A DNA stretch of 64,000 nucleotides from Brooklawnia cerclae (GTDB taxonomy: Bacteria > Actinomycetota > Actinomycetes > Propionibacteriales > Propionibacteriaceae): assembly GCF_011758645.1 (NCBI RefSeq), contig NZ_JAAMOZ010000001.1, forward strand, positions 1,736,001-1,800,000, given 5' to 3'. Both the position numbers and the translations under genes were made by a program. Below the pieces are notes generated by a model. That model made no database searches. It was given only the letters and a program-made list of their open reading frames with translations, and was not told the origin of the DNA. Below, in pieces: positions 34,225 to 44,033 of the stretch (its first letter is position 1; each line of letters opens with the position of its first letter).

Positions 34225-36234
34225 TCAGGCCTTGTCGGCAAGCCGCTGAAGGGCCTGGACGACGATATCGGCGTCCGTGGTCGTCCAGAAGGGCGGAAGG
34301 GACGCCCGCAGGTAGCTGCCGTATCGTGCCTTCATCAGCCGGGGGTCGAGCACGGCGACCACCCCGCGGTCGTCCGTCCGCCGGATCAGCCTGCCGGACC
34401 CCTGCGCCAGCAGCAGTGCCGCATGGTTCGCCGCCACCTGCATGAACCCGTTGCCACCCGCATCGGCCACCGCCTGCTGGCGTGCCTGCATCAACGGGTC
34501 GTCGGGCCTGGGGAAGGGAAGCTTGTCGATGACCACGAGCCGGCAGGTGTCGCCCGGGACGTCGATCCCCTGCCACAAGGACAGCGTGCCGAACAGGCAG
34601 GACTGCTCGTCGGCCACGAACACGCGCGTCAGCTCACTCAGTTGCGCGTCGCCCTGGCACAGCACCGTCACGCCGGGGAGCTCGCGTCGCACGTGGTCGG
34701 TGGCCAGTTCGGCAGACCGCTGCGACGCGAACAAGCCCAGGGTGCGTCCGTCGGCCGCCCACACCAGCTCGGCCAGTCGCGCCAACGCGTCCCCGGCGAT
34801 GCCGTCACGACCCGGGTTGGCCAGATCCGTGGCGACGTAGAGGATCCCCTGACGGGCGTAGTCGAACGGCGAGCCCACGTCGATGCCGCGCCAGGCGAGC
34901 TCATCAGCAGGTTCGTCCGCATCGTCCAGCCGAGCGGAGCGCCGCAACCCCACGTCCCCTGCGAGCGCGTCGAACGAGCCCCCGATCGACAGCGTCGCCG
35001 ACGTCAGGATCGTCGTGCATTCGCCGAGCACCTTGTCGCGCATGAGCCCGGCCACGGACAACGGGGCGACGTTGGCCTGCCTACCAAAGCGTTCGCGATC
35101 GCTGACCCAGACCACGTCGGTCGCCTCCAGCTTCGCCATCCTCTCGGCGACCTCGAAGATCTCCTTCATCGCGGCGGCCGCCTGGGATCGCTCCGGATCG
35201 GCCTGCTCCCCGCCCTGCGACATGGCGGACACCGCCCGGCGCGTCACCTCGCGCACGACGCCGAACGCGAGTGCCGCCGGCGACTGGCCGTCGGTGACGC
35301 GCCCGGGAGCTGTCTCGTCCAGCGCGTCGCGCAACGCGTCCACCACGTCCAGCAACTCGACGGACAGGTCATCGTCGAGCCAGGACGACGATCGTTTGGC
35401 GACGCGATCGATCTGCTGCGGGGACAGCTCGCTGCTCGCGGCCCCGGTGACGCGGGTCACCAGCTCGTGCGCCTCGTCGATGATCACGGCGGCGTGATCG
35501 GGGAGCGCCGTTCCCCCGTGCATGGCGTTGATCGCGAGCAGCGCGTGATTGGTCACGACGAGATCAGCCTGCCGGGCACGGGCACGCGACTCCTCGACGA
35601 AACACTCGGCGCCGTAAGGGCAGGCATTCACCCCGAGGCATTCACGGGCCGGCACCGAAACCTGGGCCCAGGCGCGAAGCGAATGAGCAGGGGCGTCGTC
35701 CCTATCGGCCAGGCCCCCATCACGTGCCTGCTCCTCGGCCCATTCGCGCAGCGCCACGACCTCGGCACCGAGCACGGTCTCGGCGTCGGCCCCCGAGGTC
35801 CTCACCGCGTCGGCGACATCGGCTCCCGCGATGAGTGTCTCCTGGTCGGCACCCAGTTGATCGCGGATGCGCAACAGGCACGCGTAGTTCGACCGTCCCT
35901 TCACCACCTCGGTGCGCGGGCGCCGGCCGAGCACACGCTCGATCGCGTCGCACGCCACCGGGATGTCCTTGCCGGCCAACTGCGACTGGAGCGCGAGTGT
36001 CGCGGTCGCCACCACCACACGCTGGTCGGAGCGCATCGCCCAGACCAGCGCCGGAGCCAGATAGCCCAGCGACTTACCCGTGCCCGTGCCGGCCTGGACG
36101 AGCAGGTGCGCGCCGTCGTCCAGCGAACGGGCGACCGCGTCGGCCATCGTCTGCTGCCCCGGCCGTGCGGACCCGCCGATACTGGCGACCGACTCGGCGA
36201 GGACAGCCGCGTGCTCCGGTTCAGCGTTCGTCAT
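34225..36234 (-). CDS. dinG: DinG-type ATP-dependent DNA helicase
   Basis: A 669-residue XPD/DinG-like superfamily 2 helicase. Walker A is QAGTGTGKSLGYLAPAL near residue 42, the DEAH box is IIDEAHELV near 253, and the C-terminal half contains LTSATLSIGGSFDAL, SLWQGIDVPGDTCRLVVIDK, PFPRPDDPLM and QGSGRLIRRTDDRGVV. Cysteines near residues 200-216 (CLGVNACPYGAECF) together with CLLRIR upstream suggest the 4Fe-4S cluster seen in XPD-like helicases. The start overlaps the hflX end by 14 bp, so it ends the miaB-to-dinG unit. No LexA box was seen directly in front. Confidence 0.9.
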   Translation of the reverse strand: MTNAEPEHAAVLAESVASIGGSARPGQQTMADAVARSLDDGAHLLVQAGTGTGKSLGYLAPALVWAMRSDQRVVVATATLALQSQLAGKDIPVACDAIERVLGRRPRTEVVKGRSNYACLLRIRDQLGADQETLIAGADVADAVRTSGADAETVLGAEVVALREWAEEQARDGGLADRDDAPAHSLRAWAQVSVPARECLGVNACPYGAECFVEESRARARQADLVVTNHALLAINAMHGGTALPDHAAVIIDEAHELVTRVTGAASSELSPQQIDRVAKRSSSWLDDDLSVELLDVVDALRDALDETAPGRVTDGQSPAALAFGVVREVTRRAVSAMSQGGEQADPERSQAAAAMKEIFEVAERMAKLEATDVVWVSDRERFGRQANVAPLSVAGLMRDKVLGECTTILTSATLSIGGSFDALAGDVGLRRSARLDDADEPADELAWRGIDVGSPFDYARQGILYVATDLANPGRDGIAGDALARLAELVWAADGRTLGLFASQRSAELATDHVRRELPGVTVLCQGDAQLSELTRVFVADEQSCLFGTLSLWQGIDVPGDTCRLVVIDKLPFPRPDDPLMQARQQAVADAGGNGFMQVAANHAALLLAQGSGRLIRRTDDRGVVAVLDPRLMKARYGSYLRASLPPFWTTTDADIVVQALQRLADKA

Positions 36235-37696
36235 CGGTGACCGTGAAGGCCGCGACCTGCGCGGCCAGATCCGGATGGACGCGGGCGTCGATCCGGGTGC
36301 CTTCGTCGTGATGCTCCAGTGCGACGATCTCGCCCTCGCGGTGTATGCGATCGACCAGGTCTCCGCGGGCCCAGGGAATCAGCACCCGCACCTCGACCTG
36401 CGGAACGGGCAGCCGTTCCTCGATCACGCGGCGCAGATCGTCCACGCCCTCACCCGTGCGGGCGGAGACCAGGATCGCGTCCGGGACCTGCAGCTGAAGG
36501 ACGGCGAGCGCGTCACGGTCGGCCTGATCGATCTTGTTGATCACCAGTTGCTCGGGACGATCCTGTGCGCCGACGTCGTGCAGCACCTCACGGACCGCGG
36601 CGATCTGCCCGAGCGGGTCGGGATCGGAGCCGTCGACCACGTGCAGCAGCAGGTCCGCCTGAGTCGTCTCCTCCAGAGTGGAACGGAACGCCTCCACCAG
36701 ATCGGTCGGCAGGTGTCGCACGAATCCGACGGTGTCGGTGAGTGTGAAGACACGCCCGTCGTCGGTGGTCGCACGCCGCGTGGTGGGGTCCAGGGTGGCG
36801 AACAGCGCGTCTTCCACCAGTACGCCGGCATGAGTGAGCCGGTTGAGCAGCGACGACTTCCCCGCGTTCGTGTATCCCACGATCGCCACGGACGGGACGG
36901 CGTGACGCTGCCGGTCGGCGCGCTTGATGGCGCGCGTGCCCTCCATGTCGCGCAGCTTGTGCCGCAACTGCGAGATGCGATGGCTGATGCGCCGCCGGTC
37001 CGTCTCGATCTTCGTCTCACCGGGGCCGCGCCCGCCGATACCCGCGCCGGACGACGCCCGGCCACCGACCTGACGGCTCAGGCTGTCGCCCCAGCCGCGC
37101 AGGCGTTGCTTGAGGTAGTTCAGCTGGGCGAGTTCCACCTGTGCCTTGCCCTCGACGCTCTTGGCGTGCTGGGCGAAGATGTCGAGGATCAGTGCCGTGC
37201 GGTCGACGACCTTCACCCCGACCCTGTCCTCCAGCGTGCGCAGCTGCGCAGGGGTGAGCTCACCGTCACAGATCACCGTGTCCGCGCCGGTCGAGACCAC
37301 CACCTCACGAAGCTCCTGCACCTTGCCGGAACCGATGTACGTTGCCGGATCGGGATGCTGGCGACGCTGGATGAGCCCGTCGAGCACCTGCGACCCGGCG
37401 GTCTCGGCCAGCGCCTTCAACTCGAACATCGTGTTGTCCGCGTCCTGCTGCGTGCCGCTCGTCCACACGCTCACCAGGACGACCCGCTCCAGCCGCAGCT
37501 GGCGATACTCGACCTCCGTGACGTCGGCCAGCTCGGTCGAAAGACCAACGACCCGGCGCAGCGAGTTGCGCTCCTCGAGGTCGAGGTCGCCGGGGGCCGG
37601 TTCCTCGTCCCACACGGGGTCGTCGATCCGATCAGTCGGACGTTCGGGAAGGACAGCCTCGTCGTCCCATCGGTCCGAGGCGAAATGCTCAGTCAT
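36221..37696 (-). CDS. hflX: GTPase HflX
   Basis: A 491-residue ribosome-associated GTPase that splits stalled ribosomes and assists heat stress recovery. It has the HflX N-terminal domain (VLVSVWTSGTQQDADNTMFE, DPATYIGSGKVQELR, ICDGELTPAQLRTLED), the glycine-rich linker GGRASSGAGIGGRGPGETK, and the G domain with G1 VAIVGYTNAGKSSLLNRL near 273-290, G3 DTVGFVRHLP and G4 NKID. The first 50 residues are acidic and variable. It sits between dapF (34 bp) and dinG (overlap). Confidence 0.95.
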   Translation of the reverse strand: MTEHFASDRWDDEAVLPERPTDRIDDPVWDEEPAPGDLDLEERNSLRRVVGLSTELADVTEVEYRQLRLERVVLVSVWTSGTQQDADNTMFELKALAETAGSQVLDGLIQRRQHPDPATYIGSGKVQELREVVVSTGADTVICDGELTPAQLRTLEDRVGVKVVDRTALILDIFAQHAKSVEGKAQVELAQLNYLKQRLRGWGDSLSRQVGGRASSGAGIGGRGPGETKIETDRRRISHRISQLRHKLRDMEGTRAIKRADRQRHAVPSVAIVGYTNAGKSSLLNRLTHAGVLVEDALFATLDPTTRRATTDDGRVFTLTDTVGFVRHLPTDLVEAFRSTLEETTQADLLLHVVDGSDPDPLGQIAAVREVLHDVGAQDRPEQLVINKIDQADRDALAVLQLQVPDAILVSARTGEGVDDLRRVIEERLPVPQVEVRVLIPWARGDLVDRIHREGEIVALEHHDEGTRIDARVHPDLAAQVAAFTVTDDER

Positions 37697-37730
37697 CGTC
37701 GGTCCAGAGTACGCGATGACCAGGACGCCG

Positions 37731-38552
37731 TCACGGCAGCACGACGGTGCCGTGGGCGACGACGACCGCCGGCCCGGTCAGGAAGACACCGTCCTCGGCG
37801 AGGTCGACGCGCAGGTCTCCCCCGGGGACGTGCACATCGACGCCGCCGCGGAACCCGGCATGTGCGGCCTGCGCCGCCGCGACCGCCACGATCCCGGTGC
37901 CGCACGACTCCGTCTCACCCACGCCGCGCTCGTGGACGCGCATCTGCAGATCGCGGTCCCCGCGAGCCACGTAGAACTCGACGTTGACACCCTGGGGATA
38001 GATCTGCGGGTCGAAGATCGGCGCCACGCCGAGATCGAGCGCCCGCAGGGCATCGAGGTCGGCGAGTTCGACGACCGCGTGGGGATTGCCCACGTCGACG
38101 GTCGTGGCCGGGTACTCGATTCCCGCATGCCGTACCCAGGTCGGGGTCTCGGCCACTTCCGCGTGCCCGAGACTGATGCGGATGAGGCCACCGTCCAGAG
38201 GCCAGGCCTCCATGAGCCCGGCTCGCGTCGCGATCTGGATCGGCGTCTGGTCGACGAGCCCCTCTTCGAGCAGGAATCTCACGAACACGCGAAGCCCGTT
38301 GCCGCACATCTCCGCCAGGGACCCGTCGGCGTTGCGGTAGTCCATGAACCACACATCGGGGCGTCCCGACCACTCGGGCATGTGCGAGGCACGGACCGCA
38401 CGCAGCAATCCGTCACCACCGATGCCCGCACGACGGTCGCACAGGAAGCGGACGACATCAGGCCCGACCGGCAGGATTCCCTCGCGGTCGAGGACGATCA
38501 CGAAGTCATTCCGCGTGCCGTGGCCTTTGGCGAAGTTCAGCGTGGTCACCAC
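37731..38552 (-). CDS. dapF: Diaminopimelate epimerase
   Basis: A 273-residue PLP-independent racemase that converts LL- to meso-diaminopimelate for lysine and peptidoglycan. The two catalytic cysteines are visible: Cys83 in EMCGNGLRVF and a second near 216 in ETESCGTGIVAVA. GIGGDGLL and GNPHAVV blocks are also typical. It starts with GTG at 38552, 9 bp after miaA, within the miaB-miaA-dapF-hflX-dinG series. Confidence 0.95.
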   Translation of the reverse strand: MVTTLNFAKGHGTRNDFVIVLDREGILPVGPDVVRFLCDRRAGIGGDGLLRAVRASHMPEWSGRPDVWFMDYRNADGSLAEMCGNGLRVFVRFLLEEGLVDQTPIQIATRAGLMEAWPLDGGLIRISLGHAEVAETPTWVRHAGIEYPATTVDVGNPHAVVELADLDALRALDLGVAPIFDPQIYPQGVNVEFYVARGDRDLQMRVHERGVGETESCGTGIVAVAAAQAAHAGFRGGVDVHVPGGDLRVDLAEDGVFLTGPAVVVAHGTVVLP

Positions 38553-38561
38553 CCCAGTGTG

Positions 38562-39500
38562 TCACTGCGGCTGCTCGATGCCCGAGCTGGTCGTGATTCG
38601 CCGCGAGGCCTCACGGTCCGTGACCGGTATCCAGCTGATTCGCGGGTCGCGCCGGAACCACGCCAGCTGTTTGCGAGCGAATCTGCGGGTGCCGTCGACG
38701 GTCGCACGCCTGGCCTCCTGCTCGTCCATGTCCCCGGCGAGACAGGCCAACACCTGTTGATACCCCAGCCCTCGCGAAGCCGTCACACCACGCCTCAGGC
38801 CGGCTTCGACCAGCCCGCGGACCTCGTCGACAAGACCTTGACGCCACATCTCGTCCACCCGGGCGGCGATGCGCTCGTCCATCTCCTCCCGGGGAAGCTC
38901 CAGGCCGAACTGATGCACTCCGGCGAGTGCATAGGTCGGCTCGGGGAGCCGTGCGGTGAAAGTGCCCGTGAGATCGATCACTTCAAGGGCACGGACGATG
39001 CGTCGGCCGTTGCCGGGAAGGATCGCAGCGGCAGCCTCCGGGTTGCGGTCGGCGAGAACGCGATGCAGGGCGTGGGGGCCGATCGCCTCCAACTCGTCCT
39101 CCCAGCGTCGGCGCACCTGCGGATCGGTGCCGGGAAAGTCGAAGACGTCCAGGATCGCCCTCATGTACAGGCTGCTTCCCCCGACGACGATCGGGACGAC
39201 ACCCCGGTCGCGGAGATCGGCGATCACTCCCCTGGCCAGCCCCTGGAACTCGGCCACGGACGCCGACTGCGTGACGTCCATGATGTCGACGAGGTGGTGG
39301 GGCACTCGTCTCCGCTGTTCGACGGTGGGTTTCGCCGTGCCGATGTCCATCCCCCGATAGACGAGCATGGAATCCGCGTTGACCACTTCGGCGCGTCCGC
39401 CCAGCGAGGCGATCCGCTCGGCGACCTCGATGGCCAGCGAACTCTTACCGCTGGCGGTCGGGCCGACCAGCGCCACGACCGGCGGTGTCCCGGCGTCCAT
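38562..39500 (-). CDS. miaA: tRNA dimethylallyltransferase
   Basis: A 312-residue enzyme that adds dimethylallyl to N6 of A37 in tRNAs reading U-starting codons. The P-loop is LVGPTASGKSSLA near residues 11-23, followed by VVNADSMLVYRGMDIGTAKP, HHLVDIMDV, PIVVGGSSLYMRAILDV and the C-terminal RKQLAWFRRDPRISW. It starts 3 bp after miaB, which acts next in the same modification pathway, so the pair is translationally close. Confidence 0.96.
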   Translation of the reverse strand: MDAGTPPVVALVGPTASGKSSLAIEVAERIASLGGRAEVVNADSMLVYRGMDIGTAKPTVEQRRRVPHHLVDIMDVTQSASVAEFQGLARGVIADLRDRGVVPIVVGGSSLYMRAILDVFDFPGTDPQVRRRWEDELEAIGPHALHRVLADRNPEAAAAILPGNGRRIVRALEVIDLTGTFTARLPEPTYALAGVHQFGLELPREEMDERIAARVDEMWRQGLVDEVRGLVEAGLRRGVTASRGLGYQQVLACLAGDMDEQEARRATVDGTRRFARKQLAWFRRDPRISWIPVTDREASRRITTSSGIEQPQ

Positions 39501-39503
39501 GGT

Positions 39504-41003
39504 TCACCTGCCCGGGATCGCCGGTAGCCCGAGCCCGACGCCCGTCGGCGCGGCCTCCGAACCCTGCCGGGCCTGCCATGCGTCGCCCCCACGGGTGCGT
39601 CGCAGGCCGTGGATCGGCGAGTCGGCCACCAGATGATGCGGTGCCGCGTAGGTGATCTCCACCTCGCCGAGGTCCCCGGGACGCGGGCGCAGGCTCTCGT
39701 CGGCCGGTGCGGCCACGTGGACGAGGCGGTTGTCGCGCGCTCTGCCCGAGATCCGGGAGGTGCGCTCGTCCTTTCGCCCCTCACCGGCGGCGAACATCAC
39801 CTCGACCCGCTGCCCGACGAGCCTGCGGTTCTCCTGCCAGGCCATGTCGTCGATCTCGCGCACGAGACGCTCATAGCGCTCCTGGACGACCTCGGGCGGC
39901 ACCTGATCGGGCATCGTCGCGGCAGGCGTGCCGGGCCGGATCGAATACTGGAAGGTGAAGGCCGCGCTGAACCGGGCCTCGCGGACGACGTCCACGGTGC
40001 GCTGGAAGTCCTCCTCGGTCTCCCCGGGAAAGCCGACGATGATGTCGGTGGTGATGGCGGCCTGCGGCATCGCCTCGCGTACCCGTCCCAGGATGTCGAG
40101 GAACCGCGCACTGCGGTAGCTGCGACGCATATCACGAAGAACCTTGTCGGAGCCGGATTGCAGTGGCATGTGAAGACTCGGCATGACATTGCGGGTCTCG
40201 GCCATCGCCGCGATCACGTCATCGGTGAACGATGCCGGGTGCGGGCTGGTGAATCGCACGCGCTCCAGCCCCTCGATCTCACCGCAGGCCCTCAGCAGCT
40301 TCGCGAACGCCTGCCGATCACCGAACTCGACACCATAGGTGTTGACGTTCTGCCCCAGCAACGTGATCTCCTGGACGCCCTCGTCCACCAGCGCCTCGAT
40401 CTCCCGCAGGATCTCGCCGGGACGCCGATCGGTCTCCTTGCCACGCAGGCTGGGCACGATACAGAAGGTGCAGGTGTTGTTGCAGCCGACGCTGACCGAG
40501 ACCCATGCCGCGTAGGCCGACTCGCGCCGGGCCGGGAGATTGGAAGGGAACATCTCCAGCGCCTCGGAGATCTCGACCTGGGACGCCTGCTCGACGCGCG
40601 CCCGCTCGAGCAGCACCGGCAGAGACCCGATGTTGTTGGTCCCGAACACGACGTCCACCCAGGGGGCACGCGTGGTGACGATCTCGCGATCCTTCTGTGC
40701 CATGCAGCCGCCCACCGCGACCTGCATACCGGGACGGTCCCGTTTCAGACGCGCGATGTGACCGAGATTGCCGTACAGCCGATTGTCGGCGTTCTCGCGA
40801 ACGGCGCACGTGTTGAACACGACGATGTCGGCCTCGGGCAACTCGCCTCGTGGCTGCGGTGCCCGCACGTAGCCGGCCCGCTCCAGCAGACCGCTGATGC
40901 GTTCCGAGTCATGGACGTTCATCTGGCATCCGTAGGTGACGACCGCATATGTGCGGACGCCATCCGGGCGCAGGTCGGCGGGATCGAGGCGAGAAGTAAC
41001 CAT
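39504..41003 (-). CDS. miaB: tRNA-2-methylthio-N6-dimethylallyladenosine synthase
   Basis: A 499-residue radical SAM methylthiotransferase that converts i6A37 to ms2i6A37. It has the N-terminal UPF0004 domain ([20 protein letters not shown]), the radical SAM cysteines in [12 protein letters not shown] near residue 178, [18 protein letters not shown], and a TRAM domain (about 385-445). The C-terminal 30 residues are an extension. It heads the miaB-miaA-dapF series, 119 bp from recX. Confidence 0.96.
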   Translation of the reverse strand: MVTSRLDPADLRPDGVRTYAVVTYGCQMNVHDSERISGLLERAGYVRAPQPRGELPEADIVVFNTCAVRENADNRLYGNLGHIARLKRDRPGMQVAVGGCMAQKDREIVTTRAPWVDVVFGTNNIGSLPVLLERARVEQASQVEISEALEMFPSNLPARRESAYAAWVSVSVGCNNTCTFCIVPSLRGKETDRRPGEILREIEALVDEGVQEITLLGQNVNTYGVEFGDRQAFAKLLRACGEIEGLERVRFTSPHPASFTDDVIAAMAETRNVMPSLHMPLQSGSDKVLRDMRRSYRSARFLDILGRVREAMPQAAITTDIIVGFPGETEEDFQRTVDVVREARFSAAFTFQYSIRPGTPAATMPDQVPPEVVQERYERLVREIDDMAWQENRRLVGQRVEVMFAAGEGRKDERTSRISGRARDNRLVHVAAPADESLRPRPGDLGEVEITYAAPHHLVADSPIHGLRRTRGGDAWQARQGSEAAPTGVGLGLPAIPGR

Positions 41004-41122
41004 GGCTCATCCACTGTAGACGGTCGGCTCCAACATGGCTTGCCGAGCGATACGGCTCTCGACACCGGACGCGTCCTGACGCGACCCGCCACCCCCGGCA
41101 CCGCACACCCGCACGCACACGA

Positions 41123-41641
41123 TCAGAACGGGTACGAATCCTCCGACTCCCCCAGCACCTGGCGGAGCGCGGCGAGCGACACCTCGGAGCCGAAGCCGCG
41201 CCGACCGAGCGCCCCGAGGATTCGGCGGCGGACCACGTCCTCGGGAACACCGTGCAGTGCCCGGGCCTTGCGTCGGGCCAACTCCAGAGCGGCCGATGCC
41301 TCACCGTCGTCGTCCACCTGCGCCACCGCGTCCGAGATGATCTCGTCCGGCAGGCCCTTACGGAGCAACTCTCGACGCAGCGCCCGCCGCGAGAGGAGGC
41401 GGCCGGCGTGGCGCGACTCCACCCACTGCGCGGCGAACGCCTCGTCGTCCAGAAGGCCGACCTCCCCCAGACGGTTCAGCACCTGCTTCACGGTCTGCTC
41501 ATCGGTTCCGCGGCGTAATAGGTAGGCCCCCAGCTCCTCCCGGGCGTAGGCGCGGCGATCAAGAGCCCGGAGCGCGATCTCTCGTGCGACGGCGTAGGGA
41601 TCTGCCTGCCGATCAGGGCTTGGTGACGACGGTTCGTCCAC
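41123..41641 (-). CDS. recX: RecA regulator RecX
   Basis: A 172-residue inhibitor of RecA filaments with the three-times-three helical repeat layout: AREIALRALDRRAYAREEL, LGEVGLLDDEAFAAQWVESR, RRALRRELLRKGLPDEII and RRRILGALGRRGFGSEV. It starts 2 bp after the recA stop, the usual arrangement, which couples it to SOS-induced recA transcription. The N-terminal 20 residues are disordered. Confidence 0.93.
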   Translation of the reverse strand: MDEPSSPSPDRQADPYAVAREIALRALDRRAYAREELGAYLLRRGTDEQTVKQVLNRLGEVGLLDDEAFAAQWVESRHAGRLLSRRALRRELLRKGLPDEIISDAVAQVDDDGEASAALELARRKARALHGVPEDVVRRRILGALGRRGFGSEVSLAALRQVLGESEDSYPF

Positions 41642-41643
41642 GC

Positions 41644-42687
41644 TCAGAAGTCGACCTCACCTGTCTCGGGGTCGACGCCCTGGGGGACGTCGACCTCACC
41701 CATGCCCATGGCGACGCGAATCCTGGAATCCAGTTCGTTCGCGACCTCGGGATGGCTGAGCAAGAAGTTCCGGGCGTTCTCCTTGCCCTGTCCCAGTTGG
41801 TCGTCACCGTAGGTGAACCAGGCGCCGGCCTTGCGGATGAGCCCGGCCTCCACGCCCATGTCGAGCAGGCTGCCCTCCCGGGAGATGCCCTTGCCGTACA
41901 TGATGTCGAACTCGGCCTGCTTGAACGGCGGGGCCACCTTGTTCTTGACCACCTTGACACGCGTGCGGTTGCCCACCACTTCGTTGCCGTCCTTGAGCGA
42001 CTCGATGCGGCGCACGTCCAGCCGTACGGAGGAGTAGAACTTCAACGCCCGACCGCCGGTGGTGGTCTCGGGACTGCCGAACATGACACCGATCTTCTCG
42101 CGCAACTGGTTGATGAAGATCGCGGTGGTGTTCGCCGTGTTCAGCGCGCCGGTGATCTTGCGGAGCGCCTGGCTCATGAGACGTGCCTGGAGACCCACGT
42201 GGCTGTCGCCCATCTCGCCCTCGATCTCGGCCTTCGGCGTGAGCGCCGCGACCGAGTCGATCACGATGAGCGCCAGCGCACCGGAGCGGATCAACGTGTC
42301 GGCGATCTCCAGCGCCTGTTCACCGTTGTCGGGCTGGCTGACCAGCAACGAGTCCGTGTCCACCCCGAGCGCCGCGGCGTACGTCGGGTCCAGCGCGTGC
42401 TCCGCATCGATGAACGCGCAGATGCCGCCCTCGGCCTGCGCGTTCGCGATCGCGTGCAGCGCGACGGTCGTCTTGCCGCTCGACTCCGGGCCGTAGACCT
42501 CGACGATGCGTCCCCGGGGAAGCCCCCCGATGCCCAGCGCCACGTCCAGAGCGATCGAACCGGTGGGAATGACCTCGATCTGTGCGTGCGTCTGGTCGCC
42601 CAGGCGCATGATCGAACCCTTGCCGTGCTGCTTCTCAATCTGAGCGAGGGCGGCCTCCAGTGCCTTCTCGCGGTCTGCCACAGCCAT
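41644..42687 (-). CDS. recA: Recombinase RecA
   Basis: A 347-residue strand-exchange protein and LexA/SOS co-protease. Walker A is GPESSGKT at 66-73, Walker B is [11 protein letters not shown], and the DNA-binding L2 loop is [20 protein letters not shown]. The acidic C-terminus ([12 protein letters not shown]) is normal. The start ATG at 42687 leaves a leader of about 150 bases below a perfect LexA box at 42836-42851. No intein is present. Confidence 0.98.
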   Translation of the reverse strand: MAVADREKALEAALAQIEKQHGKGSIMRLGDQTHAQIEVIPTGSIALDVALGIGGLPRGRIVEVYGPESSGKTTVALHAIANAQAEGGICAFIDAEHALDPTYAAALGVDTDSLLVSQPDNGEQALEIADTLIRSGALALIVIDSVAALTPKAEIEGEMGDSHVGLQARLMSQALRKITGALNTANTTAIFINQLREKIGVMFGSPETTTGGRALKFYSSVRLDVRRIESLKDGNEVVGNRTRVKVVKNKVAPPFKQAEFDIMYGKGISREGSLLDMGVEAGLIRKAGAWFTYGDDQLGQGKENARNFLLSHPEVANELDSRIRVAMGMGEVDVPQGVDPETGEVDF

Positions 42688-42792
42688 CCGTGTGTCCTCT
42701 CTCGTCCAGGTCGCCCTGGTGAAGTCTCATGGTCGTCTCCTGCACTGGGACTGTAGGCGTGAGGTCTGACACTTCGTCAGATTCGCCGCACC

Positions 42793-42801
42793 TGTGGATA
42801 A
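42793..42801. promoter_or_regulatory. DnaA box in the recA leader
   Basis: TGTGGATAA, the reverse complement of TTATCCACA, a perfect DnaA box, between the recA promoter and start. It is single, so it may be chance. Confidence 0.3.
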
Positions 42802-42835
42802 CCCCGGTGGAATCGTGACCCACCACAAAGAATAT

Positions 42836-42851
42836 GCGAACACGTGTTCGA
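42836..42851. promoter_or_regulatory. LexA box of recA
   Basis: A perfect 14-base palindrome CGAACACGTGTTCG (42837-42850) in SOS-box context. On the recA strand, CATATT follows immediately as a likely -10. Confidence 0.85.
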
Positions 42852-42885
42852 AAGCAGCATTGCCAGGGCGTGTCGCGCGCGGTTC

Positions 42886-43080
42886 TCAGCGCTCCGAGAC
42901 CGGCAACTCCAACTGCGCCCAGACCGCCCGCCAGATCGCCTTGCACGGCACCCCGGCGGCAAGAGCCTCACGCACGGTTCGCTCGTCCAGATCTGCCAGG
43001 ACGATCTGCTCGGCCCACACACGGGAGTAGGCCGCCCCCAGGTGCGTGTCAAGACGCTGCCATAGTTCCGCTTCGCGCAC
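42886..43080 (-). CDS. DUF3046 protein
   Basis: A 64-residue protein of the actinobacterial DUF3046 family, always found just upstream of recA. The sequence MREAELWQRLDTHLGAAYSR, then WAEQIVLADLDERTVREAL, then AAGVPCKAIWRAVWAQLELP follows the family closely. Function unknown; three helices are predicted. It starts with GTG at 43080, between clgR and the recA promoter, and is the last gene of its unit before recA. Confidence 0.9.
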   Translation of the reverse strand: MREAELWQRLDTHLGAAYSRVWAEQIVLADLDERTVREALAAGVPCKAIWRAVWAQLELPVSER

Positions 43081-43134
43081 GAGCCAACGGTACGCGAGCC
43101 CGGAAACCGAACGGCACCGCCCCGTCGGCGACGG

Positions 43135-43401
43135 TCAGGCCGCCAGGACCGCCTCTTCGCGCGCGTCCGCCTCGGCGAATCGTTGCGCCACCGACCCGTA
43201 CAACCGCGACTGTGAGACGCCGAGCGCCCCGGCGATCGACTGGAGAAGTTCGCTGGAGGCCTCCTTCTGCCCCCGCTCCACCTCGGACAGGTATCCCAAG
43301 CTCACACGGGCCGCCAGGGACACCTCGCGCAGGGTCCGGCGCTGGCGCATGCGCTCTTCGCGTAACACTTCACCGAGCAGCTCACGAGCAAGAACGGCCA
43401 T
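43135..43401 (-). CDS. clgR: ClgR-type XRE-family regulator
   Basis: An 88-residue helix-turn-helix activator of clp protease and stress genes in Actinobacteria. The domain covers most of it: [40 protein letters not shown] and [16 protein letters not shown]. It ends in EEAVLAA; terminal Ala-Ala makes ClgR-type proteins substrates of the ClpP protease in Streptomyces, which fits a feedback loop. A CGC-N5-GCG site lies upstream at 43454-43464, and a hairpin plus TTTT lies in its leader. The short relative PopR cannot be fully excluded. Confidence 0.85.
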   Translation of the reverse strand: MAVLARELLGEVLREERMRQRRTLREVSLAARVSLGYLSEVERGQKEASSELLQSIAGALGVSQSRLYGSVAQRFAEADAREEAVLAA

Positions 43402-43423
43402 GTCGCATCCCCCCTCGAAAAGG

Positions 43424-43440
43424 GCCGCCCAACGGGCGGC
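43424..43440 (-). terminator. Hairpin plus T-run between pncC and clgR
   Basis: GCCGCCC-N3-GGGCGGC followed on the minus strand by CCTTTTCG, 23 bases before the clgR ATG. It could end the rimO-pgsA-pncC transcript or act as an attenuator in the clgR leader. Confidence 0.55.
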
Positions 43441-43453
43441 GATATCTTCCCAA

Positions 43454-43464
43454 CGCGACGTGCG
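43454..43464. promoter_or_regulatory. Candidate ClgR operator
   Basis: CGCGACGTGCG, matching the CGC-N5-GCG core reported for ClgR boxes; the flanking GTT half is not conserved. Overlapping AACGC-N11-GCGTT symmetry is also present. Likely autoregulation of clgR. Confidence 0.4.
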
Positions 43465-43520
43465 GAAGCGTTATTCCTGTGTGCCGCGCTCTGTGCCTGG
43501 CGGCAAGGGGTGCGTCGCGG

Positions 43521-44033
43521 TCACACGCGTGGGGGCTCGCGCAGGCAATCGGACAACCAGGTGAGCGCAGCGGCGACGGTCCGCGTGCGGATCTCGGCGC
43601 GATCACCGTCCAGTTCGAGAAGACGGGCGCGGACTCGGTCGTCCCGGGTCACCGGCAACGTCAGCCCGAGCCACACCGTTCCGGGAGCGGCACCGTCCTC
43701 GCCGTCCGGACCGGCCACCCCGGTGACCGACAGGCCGACATCGGCACGGCAGACACGGGCGGTACCGAGCGCCATCTCCTCGGCGGTCCGTCGGTTGATG
43801 ACACCGTTGGCGGCGACGAAATCGGCGTCGACGCCCGCGAGAGCGACCTTCAGATCGGTGGCATAGGTGATGAGACCGCCCCGGAAGACCGCCGATGATC
43901 CCGCCACCGATGTCAGGGCGGCACCGATCCCGCCACCGGTCATCGACTCACAGGTGGCGATCGTCCAGTGGCCGCGCTTCAACAGTTCGATCGCCTCGGC
44001 CGCGGCCGGCCACAGCACCTGGGCGGCGGTCAT
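43521..44033 (-). CDS. pncC: Nicotinamide-nucleotide amidohydrolase, CinA C-terminal type
   Basis: A 170-residue stand-alone CinA C-terminal domain that deamidates NMN to nicotinate mononucleotide in the pyridine nucleotide salvage cycle. Motifs: IATCESMTGGGIGAALTSVA, GSSAVFRGGLITYATDLKV, AEEMALGTARVCRADVGLSV and TGVAGPDGEDG. The N-terminal MoCF domain of full CinA is absent, as in most actinobacteria. The ATG overlaps the pgsA stop by 4 bp, so it is translated from the rimO-pgsA-pncC message. Confidence 0.92.
   Translation of the reverse strand: MTAAQVLWPAAAEAIELLKRGHWTIATCESMTGGGIGAALTSVAGSSAVFRGGLITYATDLKVALAGVDADFVAANGVINRRTAEEMALGTARVCRADVGLSVTGVAGPDGEDGAAPGTVWLGLTLPVTRDDRVRARLLELDGDRAEIRTRTVAAALTWLSDCLREPPRV

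Noticed and set aside
42793-42801. Replication origin signal near recA
   Set aside because: Only one DnaA box is present, with no AT-rich stretch and no dnaA/dnaN genes.
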